From Ophiocordyceps camponoti-saundersi (nom. inval.) (lineage: Eukaryota > Ascomycota > Sordariomycetes > Hypocreales > Ophiocordycipitaceae): a stretch of 64,000 nt of DNA. Of the stretch, positions 1 to 13,168 are shown in pieces (position 1 is the stretch's first letter; the number at the start of each line of letters is the position of its first letter). Below the pieces are notes generated by a model. That model made no database searches. It was not told the origin of the DNA and saw nothing but the letters and a program-made list of their open reading frames with translations. The DNA is taken from NCBI GenBank assembly GCA_003339415.1, contig PDHQ01000004.1, positions 494,207 through 558,206 on the forward strand, in the 5' to 3' direction. The position numbers and the translations under genes are program-made.

Positions 1-1421
1 CCTTCAGCCAACCAGATTAGTGCATATTCAACGGGATCAGCCAAAAATAGCCAGCGCTCAAGGGCACATGCAGAGGCTAGCCCAAGGCTTCGGCCGCCCT
101 GGCTAGCGGTTGTCTCGTCTATCTGCTACTCTCCCAGGCATTTATCAGGCTGCGTCCATTCTTTGGCGACCCTTTTTTGTCCGCCGCCCTGCCGCAGGAT
201 AATTTCTCACGCTCTAGTGGCGATAGCCTCCACTTGACATTTCTATCTCGACGGTCGAGACGGTATTGTTGCCCGGGTTTCCAAGCCAAAGGTAAAAATA
301 GAAGAGCTCATTGGTTGTCTCTCCGTGTCTGCAAGCTTCTCACCGGTCAGGCGAGACGATTAACGGCTGTGTGGTCTCAGTCTTGGAAAGCAAGTATCGA
401 CACAAGGGACAGCTTGATGTCGACCGGCCCAGCCCTCCATTAGGCCGCGTTTCGAAGAGATGATAGTCCAGTCTCTGCCTCCTTTGACGATCAACTTGCT
501 AAACCAAGGACATATCGGCCGCTGTAACAGCAAAGTCCCTCTCAACACTGCGCATGGCCAATCAAGAGAAAGAGGAAAAGAAGAAGATGGGTAGAAAGGG
601 GGCGAGACAAGCCCATGCCGGAATGCTGCCCAATCTCGCTGCGCCGCCCATCGCCATCATAGAGAGCTGCATTCCGATGAGGTCTGTTTCTCGATGGCAC
701 TGCGAAGACGATGGACACGCGGCGCCGGCCCTCGAGCTCTCTCCCTTGAGCTTCCTCAATATGTCTTTCCTCCCTCCAACCCTGATTATTCCCTTGGACG
801 TTTTCGACTTCAACAACGATAGACTATCGAAAGGACATGACAAAACAGAGAGACGGCGATTTGATACCGAAAGAAAAGAATACCAGCTATTCATGGGTAG
901 AGGACGAAGAGATGTCGACTCAACCGGCCCATGTCTCAATTGATACTGAATATCGTCACAGCCGCATGCCGGAACGCCCACTTACCCAAGTGAACTACAG
1001 TTGGAAACTCAGACACGGCTCTCCCCTCCGTTTCTGCCTCTTCTCCCCCTAATGGCTGGGCAACGTCTGAGGCATGCCAGACTCCGCGTGCGCCCCCCGT
1101 AGGCGTATCTCGGCGACGGAGGGGAGCTACGCTTCCGGGGCGATGGGCCATCTGCTGACGTGTTGCATGCCTTGCACCGGCAGGCCGTTGCCCCCTCCTT
1201 TACGCCCCTTTACTTGGCCGTTGACGACACTGGTAAGGGAGCCCGTCATGTGTATATAACTCTATCTCTCATCCGCTGTCAAGTACTGAGCTTCTAAGCA
1301 GACACACAAGACAACTCAGCCTTTCTTCACTCTCATCAACCCAACGAACCAGCTTCTTTCTCTAACACACAAAGCCTTCATCAACACCACCACCACCACC
1401 CCCACCACCCCCACCATCACC
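1..1421. other. Intergenic region, no supported gene
   Basis: Short overlapping open frames occur on both strands here, but none has recognisable protein character. The only clear content is the promoter and leader of the secreted-protein gene at its right end. Confidence 0.5.
1253..1259 (+). promoter_or_regulatory. TATA box of the GPI-type secreted protein gene
   Basis: TATATAA stands about 165 bp before the ATG at 1422. It is followed by a C/A-rich leader with CACCACCACC runs, a leader type common in strongly expressed fungal genes. The role is inferred from position. Confidence 0.5.
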
Positions 1422-1913
1422 ATGACTCGCATCCTCTTCCTCACCGGCCTCGTCGCCGTCGTCGCCTCCGGCCTTCAGATCGGTAGCGCCCCCGCCGTCG
1501 GCTACGCCATGGTCCGTCGCGATCAGCAGGGCGACTCGTACAACGCGGGCGCGGAAAACAACCAGGCCGCTGTGGCAAAGTCCGGCTCGGCCAACTACGG
1601 CGGCTACGACAGTACCGAGGCCATCGAGGAGCCCGGCGCCGGCGCCAACGAGCAGAGCTACCAGGAGGGTACCGTCGAGGAGAACTCCAACAACGCCAAC
1701 ACGGAGGAGAACTCGGCCGCGACAAACACGTACGGCATCAACGCCGACGGTGCCAACGCAGCCTATCCCGCCGGCGCGGCTAGCCCTACCCAGGGCGTCT
1801 ACCAGAACACCGAGGCGCCCGTCTACATCAGCGAGGGCTCGACCTCCTCTTCCGGTCGCGTGGCACTGGCCCTCGGTGTCGGTGCCGTCGCTCTGGCTCT
1901 TGGCTTGTCGTAA
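1422..1913 (+). CDS. Small secreted, probably GPI-anchored surface protein
   Basis: Single-exon protein of 163 residues, family not recognised. Residues 1-17 form a signal peptide (MTRILFLTGLVAVVASG). The middle is low-complexity and rich in Asn, Ala, Glu and Gly, without cysteines. The last about 20 residues are hydrophobic (VALALGVGAVALALGLS) and follow a small-residue stretch (SEGSTSSSG) that would serve as the GPI omega site. This layout, signal peptide plus short disordered stalk plus GPI tail, is typical of fungal cell-wall or plasma-membrane mannoproteins. The ATG lies in a good context (CACCATGAC) after a CCA-rich leader and a TATA box, which suggests strong expression. The exact role is unknown. 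Confidence 0.75.
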   Translation: MTRILFLTGLVAVVASGLQIGSAPAVGYAMVRRDQQGDSYNAGAENNQAAVAKSGSANYGGYDSTEAIEEPGAGANEQSYQEGTVEENSNNANTEENSAATNTYGINADGANAAYPAGAASPTQGVYQNTEAPVYISEGSTSSSGRVALALGVGAVALALGLS

Positions 1914-2458
1914 AGAAAACGAAAGCCCGACTTATGATGAGTGAAGCCTTATAATGAGGAGAAGAAAAAGCGGAGGAGAGAAGAAAAACGAGGGAAATTT
2001 ACTACCTGGTTATGCTGCTAATGGGGGGAATTTATGGCATGGGAAAGTAGAAAAAGCATGTTGTGGCAAAGGAGGGGGGGGAGACGGAGGGAAAGGATTC
2101 CCAAAGTCAACAAGGGTCTGGAGTATGTATGAAGCGATCTGTCTGGTTGGAATACCGGCAACGAAGCCAAATGTCATGTAACATTTTCCATAGTTTTTTT
2201 TTTCATCATCATCTGAGCCAGATAGAGATAGCAGCGTCATCGATTTTCCTCACAGCAGTCTTTACTGAGTCAAAAAGGAGATATTTTTTTACCCCATCTT
2301 GGCTTTCTTTTCCCCTAGACCCGTGACATCGATGCGTGAAGAAGTCTGTTCGATGACCTAACTTGTGATTGAGTCGTGATTGTGATATCGAAGCCGTTAC
2401 TGAGTCGTCAAACAGTAGGAGAAGTCGTCGAACAGCAGGAGAAGAAAGGAAAAACTCG
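1914..2458. other. Intergenic, convergent 3' regions
   Basis: This holds the 3' flanks of the secreted-protein gene (plus strand) and the isoaspartate methyltransferase gene (minus strand). It is A/G-rich, and no gene is supported. Confidence 0.5.
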
Positions 2459-3237
2459 TCAAGAGGGCGCGTCCGTCAGCGGCACGTATCGTACACCGAA
2501 CAGTCTCTTCTGCGACACCTTTCCCTCTCCGTCCTTTTCAACCCGCCAGACGTACTGCTCGAGACTATCTTTATCCTCGACAGGTATAAACATACTATCA
2601 CGATGAAGTCAGTGAAAAAAAAAACCACCATTACCAGAAAGATCAGAGAATCTCACCAGCCAGGAGCCTTGAGCTGTCCCAACAACTGAGGATGAAGCTC
2701 CGAAGCCGCAGCCCCAACATGGATAACATCCCAACCAACACCACCGCCCTCCTCCCCAGGCCTAGCCGCAAAAGCAAAAGCAAGCCTCCCATCAGCAAGT
2801 CGAAAAGCCACCCTACCATCGTCAAGAAGCCTTCGACCTTCCTCGCTCTTACGCATATTCGCCTCGCCCAAAGCCCTCAAAGCAGGGACGTGTTCGAGAC
2901 CTACGACGAGGCCCCGCTCGCCAACCAGCTGGGCGAGAACGTGCGTGAGGTAGCCCGATCCAGAGCCTATGTCCAGCACGCGCGGGGCCGGCGACGCGGC
3001 GCGAGGTCGCGCGAAGGGCAGGACGTGCTCGATGGCCGTCGCGTGCATGTGGGGCGCCGATATCGTCGCCATGTGCCCTATCGGCTGGGGCGAGTCCTGG
3101 TATGGGTTGGTGGGAGCGTAGTGGGCGCGGTCGACGCGTAGGAAGGCTTCTTTCACCACCTCTTCGGTGATGAGGCCGTGGCGCCAGAGGTTTTCAACCA
3201 AGGCAGCGTTGGAGAGGCCGGAGCAGCGCCAGGCCAT
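2459..3237 (-). CDS. Protein-L-isoaspartate O-methyltransferase
   Basis: Repairs aged proteins by methylating L-isoaspartyl residues with S-adenosylmethionine. Two exons, 2657-3237 and 2459-2594, give 238 residues; the 62-bp intron has GTGAGA/TAG ends. The start is MAWRCSGLSNAALVENL, which matches the family's opening helix. The sequence DRAHYAP and PYQDSPQPIGHMATISAPHMHA (split over residues about 34-60) is the family's substrate-binding segment. VLDIGSGSGYLTHVLAQL near residue 90 is SAM motif I, and WDVIHVGAAA is the post-I region. Splicing restores the expected C-terminal strand with MFIPV, ending at VPLTDAPS. Length is normal for a eukaryotic PCMT. The activity is inferred from the motifs. 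Confidence 0.9.
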
Positions 3238-3698
3238 TGTCGTGAGTGGCGAGAGGGTTCAGACGAGTCGTTGTTAAAGACGTTACCAAATAAGGAAACG
3301 TTGAGGAATAGAAAACTGCAATGTCGTCACAGGAGGAGAAGGCGTTGCGTCATCGCAGCCTCGTGAACGGTGGGAGAGGGGAGGGGGACAAGGCTGGGTG
3401 CGGGGGAGGACATTCGGAAGCACGTAATATTCCGAGCCACCTCCTCACTTCCCCCTTTTCCGCCTTCACGTGCACACGGAGTTGCTTGGGAGACGTTTGG
3501 TTTGATGCGCTGAATGATATGAACATTGCGAGGCTCGACGGGAAAGCAAAGAACACATAAGACGCCGGGTTACACAAAGAGAAATGTGAAGGTGAGAGAA
3601 GGGGAAGGAAAACGCCAGGAGGTGATGATGGCCCGTCACTCGTCTGTACAGCAACGAAGAAGTAGAAGAAAGAAATGGAAAACAGCCCGGGCGTCAAC
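3238..3698. other. Intergenic between two minus-strand genes
   Basis: This holds the methyltransferase upstream region and the 3' end of the Bsd2-like gene. No gene is supported. Confidence 0.5.
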
Positions 3699-4803
3699 TT
3701 ATACCACATGCTCCGACGCCTCTCCATCAGCGATTATGGGAATGCCCAGCCCGCGGTCCGGACTCTGCATCACGAGCTGCTCGTGACGCCTTGCCCGAAG
3801 ATATTCGGCCACACTCTTGATGAGGATGAACCAACCGACGACCATGAGAACGTACGACATCCATTCTCCACCCGTGATGGTCCCTCCTGCACCTCCTGCA
3901 CCTCCTCCATCGGCTACCGAGCCGGATTGAAAATCATACGAGTTCGGGTCGGGAGGCATCGCATAGCCGTCGGGTCCGTTCATTGCAGGCGGTTCACCTT
4001 CAGCCGTGCCCTTCATGTAGAAGCCGTACTGAATCAGAGTGATGCCGAGCCCTGCGCGTGATCCATTCTTGGCAGCGTGCGTGGAGTGCAATAGGTAGGT
4101 CAGGAGGAAGCCGACAAGCTGGAAAGACGTCGAGATCATCCCGTTCCAGATGAAAGAAAAGACTGAACCGACGGGCATGCCGTCAACGTAAACCTCGTCC
4201 GGGCCGCCAAAGCCGGGCGCCAGAATGGTCGTTTCCCAGTATGGCGGAGCGGCATCGGCAGCAGCTTGCTCGTACGTCTACACAACGGCGTCAGCACCGG
4301 GAAAGAGGATAATCAAAATGGGTAGAGGGTCTTACCGGAGGTTGCTCTTCCTTCTCCGAGTCTGTGCGCTCCGGCCGGGCCGAGAGGTTGGCAAAGACAC
4401 CATCTGTGCCGACTCCGCCACCGACGTATCTCGGTCTGGAGCCGGATGAGGCCGCCTCCGGCTCACGGACGGTGGGCGATTGCGGGGGTGAATCGGGAGC
4501 GAGTGGCGTCGAGTTTTGGCGTACCAGCCGTTGTCTGTCGTCGGTCTCGTCTTCGTCGTCGCTGCCGTCTTCAGCATCGAAGGCGTCGGCGAGCGCGGAA
4601 TCGACGGGAGGTTCTCGACGCAACGGTGATGAGGACCGCGAATGAAAAGACGGTGGCGGCGAGCTGGGCATGCTGTGGTGAGAGCGGTCGACCGGGTCTT
4701 CGACGTCGCGGTCGTTGACCTATTCCGTCCGTCGTCAGCGCCACGGTCGACAGGGGCAGGGCTTTCAGCTACTCCAACGTACCCGCTCGTACTGCCCGGC
4801 CAT
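3699..4803 (-). CDS. BSD2: Bsd2/NDFIP-type membrane adaptor for Rsp5 ubiquitin ligase
   Basis: Three exons (4783-4803, 4336-4719, 3699-4277) give 327 residues; yeast Bsd2 has a similar length. The protein starts MAGQYERVNDRD, followed by a Ser/Pro/acidic cytosolic region. A PPTY motif is built across the second splice junction (EEQPP joined to TYEQAAADAAPPYW). PPxY motifs bind the WW domains of NEDD4/Rsp5 ligases. After it come the family-typical VFSFIWNGMISTSFQLVGF segment, the GLGITLIQYGF segment and the C-terminal MSYVLMVVGWFILIKSV helix, that is, three membrane spans. Family members recruit Rsp5 to ubiquitinate metal transporters and other cargo in Golgi and endosomes. Identification rests on layout and motifs. 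Confidence 0.85.
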
Positions 4804-5651
4804 GGTGATTAGATGGCGCTGGCGAAAGGATTGGAAGGAAGCGCCCTTTTGCTAGATGCGACGCTGGCGGCCGAAGAGACTCTCACTTGTGTCTCTCTCT
4901 TGAATTACCCTCTCTTGATTTCCCTCTCAAACTCAATCCGCACAGACTTTCTCTCTGCGGCCGGCGCGGAGAACGGTGAGAGAAAAAGACGCGGGGCGAA
5001 AGAGAGAAGACGACGGGCGAGGAGTCGAAAGTGTCAAAAAGGTGTCCAAGGACGGGCGCAGGGAGAGCGGAACTGAAGGGAGGAGTCGCGTCCAGGCGTG
5101 GGTCAAGGGGAGGAGGTTGCAGGCTTCCTGCGACGAGGGGGGCGATAGGTAGGTAAGAAAATAAGAGAGTGGGAGAGACAGAGAGAGAGAGAGAGAGAGA
5201 AAGACGATACCTACTAGGCTAGAGAGCGAGGTTCAACGGTGATTAGCTAATAATAACTACCAACCCCGTGGTCTTGGCGACTGACAACACTGCAAACCGC
5301 ACCTTTTTCAAGCGGAGCCTGCTGACTGGTCTTTTCTTTTCTTTCTCTCCAACGGCCTGTGCGGGCCTTTCTGGAGCCTGTAGGTGCAAATAGACGCTGG
5401 AAGGCGCTGGAACGGCTAAGGCCCGGTGGATACCAAATATTGCCTGAGGCACGCACTATGATACACCGTACGTATGCCTGCATGAGAAAGCTATATACAC
5501 TGTGCTTGGCTGTGGTAATTGCATCATCGTGACCAGTAGAAGCTACTTGGCATCGGAGGGGCGGAAAACCGGGAACGAGGGTAAAACAAGCAGACACTCT
5601 CACTCGCTCGCATTATCACGACAGCCCAAAGTCCGCCACAGCACAGTGGCC
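4804..5651. other. Divergent intergenic region
   Basis: Promoter region between the Bsd2-like gene (minus) and the Cbp6-like gene (plus). It contains a GA microsatellite at about 5178-5200. No gene is supported. Confidence 0.5.
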
Positions 5652-6183
5652 ATGTCGCAATCCATCGCGGTAAGCAATCAGATAGCTTCTTCCCATCCCC
5701 CAAAGGAAAATCCACCCGTCTTTTTCCCGCTTGCTGACTCACTAAAATCCAGCGCCGCATCTACGCCGACGCGCTCGCCCAATGGCCGACGCAAGCTCTG
5801 CGTCCAGACTACCAGTTCCAAGACGTGCTGCGCAAAGCCGTCGACGAGCGCTTCAAGTCTTATCGGCCATCAATGGAGGCGGAGGAGGTTCAAAGAGCTC
5901 GCGCGCTCCAGATTTTGATGCAAAATAAGCTTCGCGACAAGGCGAGAGAGCTCTTCTCAATTGGCTTTTGAGAGGGAGAGGGGGGAGACGGGACAAAGAG
6001 GGAATTTCTGGGGAGCGCATTCGCTAACGACTATTGTAGTATAAGCTTCGTGGCCCGATGCTCCAACCCAAGAGCCAGCCGACGTACTTTGCCGACCTTG
6101 TTCACGAAATCGACGAGGCTCCTAAGCGCTCTTGGCTCGGCCGTTTGGGAAAGCGGCTTGCGGGCCTGATCCGACTTCGGTAA
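5652..6183 (+). CDS. CBP6: Mitochondrial complex III assembly factor, Cbp6/UQCC2 family
   Basis: Three exons (5652-5669, 5753-5941, 6040-6183) give 116 residues. The start MSQSIA is followed by RRIYADALAQWP and DYQFQDVLRKAVDERF, then the conserved QILMQNKLRDKYKLRGPML segment, which is formed only when the second intron is removed. Cbp6/UQCC2 proteins bind newly made cytochrome b at the mitochondrial ribosome and help build the bc1 complex. The second intron (5942-6039) begins with GC, not GT: the exon ends ACAAG and the intron starts GCGAGA, has a GCTAACGA branch site and ends TTGTAG. Read through, the frame stops after ten codons. The gene is convergent with the citrate carrier gene, 120 bp away. 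Confidence 0.8.
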
Positions 6184-6303
6184 GACGTTTGAATCGACGG
6201 TCGTCTCGAATTTCTTCTACGCAGGATCTTCTGCTTGCCTTTGATTTGCTTTCTCTCTCTACTTTTTCCCCAGGTCTCCCCATCCCACGTGCTAGAAATG
6301 GGG

Positions 6304-7527
6304 CTAGATGTACTTCATCTCCGGATCTACCCGGTTCATCAGGTCCATACTCTTCTCGTACATGGTGAAGACGATGCCCCCACTCAGGACGAGACGAGCC
6401 AGCCGCGGCAAGGCACCGCTCCAAAACGTCAAGACGCCCTCGTCGCGGAAGATGACTGTAGCGCAGCGCAGCGTACTGCCATAGAGGCGTCGGGCGTCGA
6501 TGCTCTGCATGCGCGTCTTGATCGTGTCGAGAGGCTGCGTAACAAAGACGGTGACGAACCCGGCGAGACTGCCGACGGCAAATGTGCCCACAGCTCCCAG
6601 CTTCTCGCCCGGTGCCGTATATGATTCGGCCATTTGCTTAAACAGAGTGTAAGACCCGAAGCGGGTGGCGCTGTTGGCCGCCTGGCGCAGCGTCGTGGGC
6701 ACGAAGCCCTGGAAGAAGCCGCGTATGCCGCGTTCGCGAGCCATGATGGGTACAGCATGGAGGAAACCGCGCAGCCGCGGCTTTGCTGACTTGCGGTCGT
6801 CGATGCTGCCATCAATCGGTCTCGTTCAGCTGTGTCCGAAGAGGCGGGGAAAACATGAGTACTAGGGTATAGGGGCAAAGCACCCACAGCGTCGTCTTGA
6901 TGCTTTCCGTCGGTGTCACGGCCAACAGCGACTCCGTCACGCCGGCACCGAAGCCCGCCAGCACCGTCCGCGGGCCCGAGAGTTTGCCGTCGGCATCAGC
7001 AAGGAGCTGCTTGTACTGATCAAAGGCGACGAAGCCTTGAAATTGTGTGCGTCAGCCTTGCGAGCCAGACGAAATTAGCCTGGGGATCACATAAAAGAGA
7101 CCCAAAAAACATGAATCACGTACGGATTCCAGCCTTGGCAGAGTTGCCAACAATGAGCGTCGTGCACCCCGCGTACCACTGCTTCCCAAACGGCGGCCAC
7201 GGCAGCTTTTGGCCCGCGGCCAGTCGCCGGTTAAGCTGCGATCTGGTCTTTGCGACTGCGTGTCGTGAACCTCGTCAGTCGCGTCGCGTGGATGGGGCTT
7301 TTTCTCGACGTACATTCGGCAGGATAGGTGATTGCTAAAGAAAAAAACAGCCGTCAGCAGAGGCTCGCGTTTCGGGGTGGGTAGAGAATTTCCCGTCGGG
7401 GGTTTCAGAACGCACCGATCTCGACGGCGCCGGCCGTTGCTCCGGCGATGACCGACCGTAACGCGCTCGGAGCTCTTTTCGTCTTTTCGGGAAGAGGCTC
7501 GCCTGCGTCTCGGGGCGACGACGCCAT
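6304..7527 (-). CDS. CTP1: Mitochondrial citrate (tricarboxylate) carrier
   Basis: Five exons (7416-7527, 7314-7334, 7124-7255, 6888-7035, 6304-6805) give 304 residues, the usual carrier length. It begins MASSPRDAGEPLPEKTKR and has three Solcar repeats. Signature segments are AITYPAEFAKTRSQL in repeat 1 (joined over a 21-nt second exon), TPTESIKTTLIDDRKSAKPR in repeat 2 and TQPLDTIKTRMQS in repeat 3, plus QAANSATRFGSY and GFFQGFVPTTLRQ. These are characteristic of the Ctp1/SLC25A1 group, which exchanges matrix citrate for cytosolic malate across the inner membrane and supplies cytosolic acetyl-CoA for lipid and sterol synthesis. Every junction is GT-AG. Confidence 0.92.
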
Positions 7528-8020
7528 GACTGCTTGCCGGCTTCGTAGAAGGGAAAAAGGTTCGTTGGTTACCAGTTGTGACGAGGCTGTCCGTCCGGAA
7601 AAATGGCGGGAGCCGCTCCGATCTCGGTCCCACCCCCCGTGCCGCGATGACGTGGGTCGGCTTCGACTACTTCCTCCATCCTAATCACATGGGTGACGGG
7701 ATCAAGAATTCGGCTTCCTTTCGTTACTCGGGCATTAACATGCCTGCATGTAAACTCACACAGAGTATAATGAGGGATTCGTTTACTCTCAAGTATCATC
7801 AGATACGTTGGCACACAAACCAGATCCGGCCTCTCTCAATAATCCTAAGCCAGCAAGGGGCGTCTGTTCCGGCAACACGTGCAACTTGGTCTGCTTGTTT
7901 ATTAAACAAGGTACATACATATATGTGTTGAAGGATGCAACTCTTCCTTCAAGTTACGTCCATTGTGCCTCCCCAAGCTCTAGAAGTGTTGGACACTTCA
8001 AATGTCCAATCAGCCTCAGA
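7528..8020. other. Intergenic, upstream of the citrate carrier
   Basis: No gene is supported. A perfect 7-bp inverted repeat with a 7-nt loop (TTGGACA/TGTCCAA) lies at about 7989-8009, just beyond the small secreted protein gene. Confidence 0.45.
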
Positions 8021-8275
8021 TCAAGGTCGACGCCTGGAGCAGCAATGCAAGCATCCCCCCATCGACGTAGTCCGCACCTGTTAATGGGCAAGTTCAGCAC
8101 TGGAGCGGATTTCACACTCTGTTTGCAAGTTTTCACATACCAGCTTCATGTTACCGGGACAAAAGTTCTTGTTCTTCGACTTGCAGTTGACATAGCAGAA
8201 AAAGTCATTGTATCGGCGAAACGCCGTGGCAAGGCCAATAAGATAAAAAGTAAGGAGAACGATAGACGTTTTCAT
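8021..8275 (-). CDS. Small secreted cysteine-containing protein, candidate effector
   Basis: The protein starts MKTSIVLLTFYLIGLATAF, a clear signal peptide, followed by a short basic mature part with CYVNCKSKNKNFC. Two models are possible. Unspliced, the frame ends at 8081 after 64 residues. Alternatively a GTATGT donor at 8140 and an ACAG acceptor at 8078 join exons 8141-8275 and 8021-8077. That gives 63 residues ending in a Cys-rich tail (GGCLHCCSRRRP) and an even cysteine number. I prefer the spliced model, but the sequence does not prove it. A GAA tract (CTT on the plus strand, 8331-8359) lies in the leader. No family is recognised. Possible roles are host interaction or antimicrobial activity (inference). 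Confidence 0.5.
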
Positions 8276-9244
8276 CTTTTACGGCGGCTTTGAAACGGTT
8301 GATTTTTTTCAAGGGAATGCTGTGAATAGCTTCTTCTTCTTCTTCTTCTTCTTCTTCTCCTCTCTCTAAAAGACTTATGTAGGTATATCTGTCTATGAGT
8401 TTGTCCTTGTGAATCTCATCCAGTCCAAAGAAGAGGAAGAAGCACGCCCTTGTCTCTCTGTTTATAGTCGAGCTTTCGCCTCTTGACTACCTATCTCCGA
8501 TGCCTCTTCCATGTTCGCCTTTCCATTTGCTGATTATTACAGGCATTTATTGACGTTTGTTTCCTCTTTCTCAGCTCTTTCTTTCCTCTCACGGGCGCCT
8601 TACTGGTCAAAACAAGATCCGCTTCGCCACTTGAGTCTCGATTTCGACGTTGCAGCGCGTGTGACTAAGTCTTGAACCGTCACATCTCTTTCGAGGCTCT
8701 TGATGACCCTGGATGCTGCTCAGAAGGTGACTGTCGTGTCTACCTGATCGACTGAACGTTGCTGTAAAGTCTCTGCGCCTGGTAAGATGACGTATCCCGT
8801 ATGTATGGACACTTTCTAAGTGTGACTGAAACTTGTTACCCGATTGGAGGGTGGCTTTTCAGCTCTCTTGTTTTGGCTTCTCTGTTCTACCTCCTTTTAT
8901 GACCGGAGATTCAGGAGTCCCGAGATTATGTCCGGATTCTTTTGTCCCACCACCCAATTGACCGTTGAGGAACAGTTGTGAGTTGTTGAGGAATGGAGAG
9001 TTCTGCTTGAGGGACGGAAACTCTAAACCTCTACCATCGATCTCCCTACCTTCATACATATCAACATACTCACACATATGCCTACATACATACATACATG
9101 GCTGTCCCTCTCGATGTTGGTAATGGCCAACGTGTACATGATATATCCATACGGCCGTACCCCTGACTCAAGTCCGCCGGCCAGTCCGCCATCATGTTGC
9201 CAAGCTGAGCAAGGAAAAGTACAGCCTGTGCCTCGGCTCGCACT
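8276..9244. other. Intergenic between two small secreted protein genes
   Basis: Apart from the GAA tract and scattered CATA repeats, no gene is supported. Confidence 0.45.
8331..8359. repeat. CTT/GAA microsatellite
   Basis: About nine TTC triplets lie 55 bp upstream of the start of the small secreted protein gene, in its probable leader. Confidence 0.8.
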
Positions 9245-9730
9245 TCATCGACTCTCGTCCGCCTCTAGCCGATTGCATTCGTTGATGTTTATATGGATAA
9301 GCGTCATGCAAGCCGGCAGATGCGACTTGTCGGCCATGCAGTGGGTCAACAGTTGCTTCTTGAGTTCGGTCCAGCATTTCTGCTTCCACTCGCAAACCTC
9401 TGCATTCTCTCCCTCGCACTCCGCTCTGACCGACTTCTCCTTCTCGCAGACCTTGTGGGCGTAACTGTAGAAGATATCGCACACATGACCGTCGTCTGCT
9501 CTGAGCCGCTCGAGACAGGATTTTGACGTCGTCTTCTCCGGACAGACATCTGGCTTGCTCTGCGGCGACGGGAGACAGTAGCTTTGGAAGAAGTTCTTGG
9601 AATCCTCAAGACAGTCTCCCTGTTGCCATTTGGGAGTCGGTTTTCGACTTCTTCGTCCGCCCCCAAACGCTGAGATGGGGCTGGCGAGGAGCAGGGCGAC
9701 GAATGTAGAGATGGCTATTTTCATCATCAT
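9245..9730 (-). CDS. Secreted 12-cysteine protein, candidate effector
   Basis: Single-exon protein of 161 residues. It starts MMMKIAISTFVALLLASPISAF, a strong signal peptide. Upstream in-frame ATGs are in a GA microsatellite (poly Arg-Glu), so the start at 9730 is preferred. The mature part is basic near its start (GGGRRSRKPTPKW) and then contains twelve cysteines spaced through a hydrophilic, probably helical sequence (for example CLEDSKNFFQSYC, KVCEKEKSV, CEWKQKCW). An even number fits six disulfides. No known domain is recognised. The size, secretion signal and cysteine content are those of fungal small secreted proteins used at host or competitor interfaces, but that role is inference. 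Confidence 0.7.
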   Translation of the reverse strand: MMMKIAISTFVALLLASPISAFGGGRRSRKPTPKWQQGDCLEDSKNFFQSYCLPSPQSKPDVCPEKTTSKSCLERLRADDGHVCDIFYSYAHKVCEKEKSVRAECEGENAEVCEWKQKCWTELKKQLLTHCMADKSHLPACMTLIHININECNRLEADESR

Positions 9731-12157
<2,427 letters not shown>

Positions 12158-12657
12158 GCCTTTCGAGACCGGAAGCAAAGGGCCTGCCGGGTCTGCCTCG
12201 ATGTTATATGAGGTCGAGTCAGATTAGCGATAGCCATAAGAGACATAAGAAAATATAAACGAAGTTAATTTAAAGCTTCAACCTGCTTCAACGGTCTGGG
12301 TTAGGCCATCGTATGAAAGTACCTCTCAACAGTTTGGATGACGAAGACGGGGGCTGTCAATGCCATGATGCTCGAGAAAAAGCTGAGGTTCCTGTTTCCA
12401 AGCCTCTCCCCCTCCCGTACAAGAAGACGAGGGTAAAGAGATAGAAGATACTTACAAGACCCTAGTCTCCTTCACTTTGGAGACGGTATCTCGCATCACC
12501 GTTCAGAACCAAGCCGGTACTCCGATGACATAATTCCTCACAGCACCTATAAATCTTCGTCTTCCACGGACGGCCTCGATCTATCCCCACCTTTTCTCGT
12601 CTCCAAAAAGCTTTGCCTCATATCGTCGAGATCTGCTTCACTCCAGTCGCAAGCATC
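12158..12657. other. Intergenic, mannitol dehydrogenase to FKBP12
   Basis: This holds the 3' flank of the dehydrogenase and the FKBP12 promoter. No gene is supported. Confidence 0.5.
12548..12554 (+). promoter_or_regulatory. TATA box of the FKBP12 gene
   Basis: TATAAAT lies 104 bp before the ATG at 12658; the distance fits a fungal core promoter. Confidence 0.5.
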
Positions 12658-13168
12658 ATGGGCGTCACAAAAACCACTCATCAAGCCGGTAGCGGTGCCC
12701 AGCCCAAGGCCGGTGACACCGTCACGATCGAATACACGGGCTTCCTGAAAGACACTTCCAAGCCAGACAACAAGGGCACCAAGTTGGTCTATCCAGCCGA
12801 GACAGAGTGCTCGAGACTAATTGGCCTCGCAGATTCGACTCGTCCGTCGGAAGAGGCGACTTCGTCGTCACGATTGGCGTCGGCCAGGTCATCAAGGGCT
12901 GGGATGAGGGCGTCACGCAGATGAAGGTTGGCGAGAAGGCTACTCTGGACATCTCGAGCGACTACGGATACGGAGCAAAGTAGGCACACATGCATGCACG
13001 GCGTAAAGACATCAATCGGGAGTGCTGACCGTGTCCCTCAGAGGCTTTCCTGGACACATCCCGCCCAACTCAGACCTCATCTTGTGAGTTCATATACTGG
13101 GACATGTTGTCATGCCACTAACCAGATGAAAACACAGTGATGTCGAACTCAAAAATGTGAAAGCCTAA
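12658..13168 (+). CDS. FPR1: FKBP12-type peptidyl-prolyl isomerase
   Basis: Cytosolic prolyl isomerase of the class that binds rapamycin and FK506. Four exons (12658-12782, 12833-12979, 13042-13083, 13138-13168) give 114 residues. It begins [20 protein letters not shown]. Key active-site residues are visible: Tyr in [15 protein letters not shown] (made by the first splice), [11 protein letters not shown] with the conserved Trp, and [27 protein letters not shown] split over exons 2-4. The last exon ends VELKNVKA. Exon 3 is only 42 nt. All introns are GT-AG. Family assignment is very firm. Confidence 0.95.
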
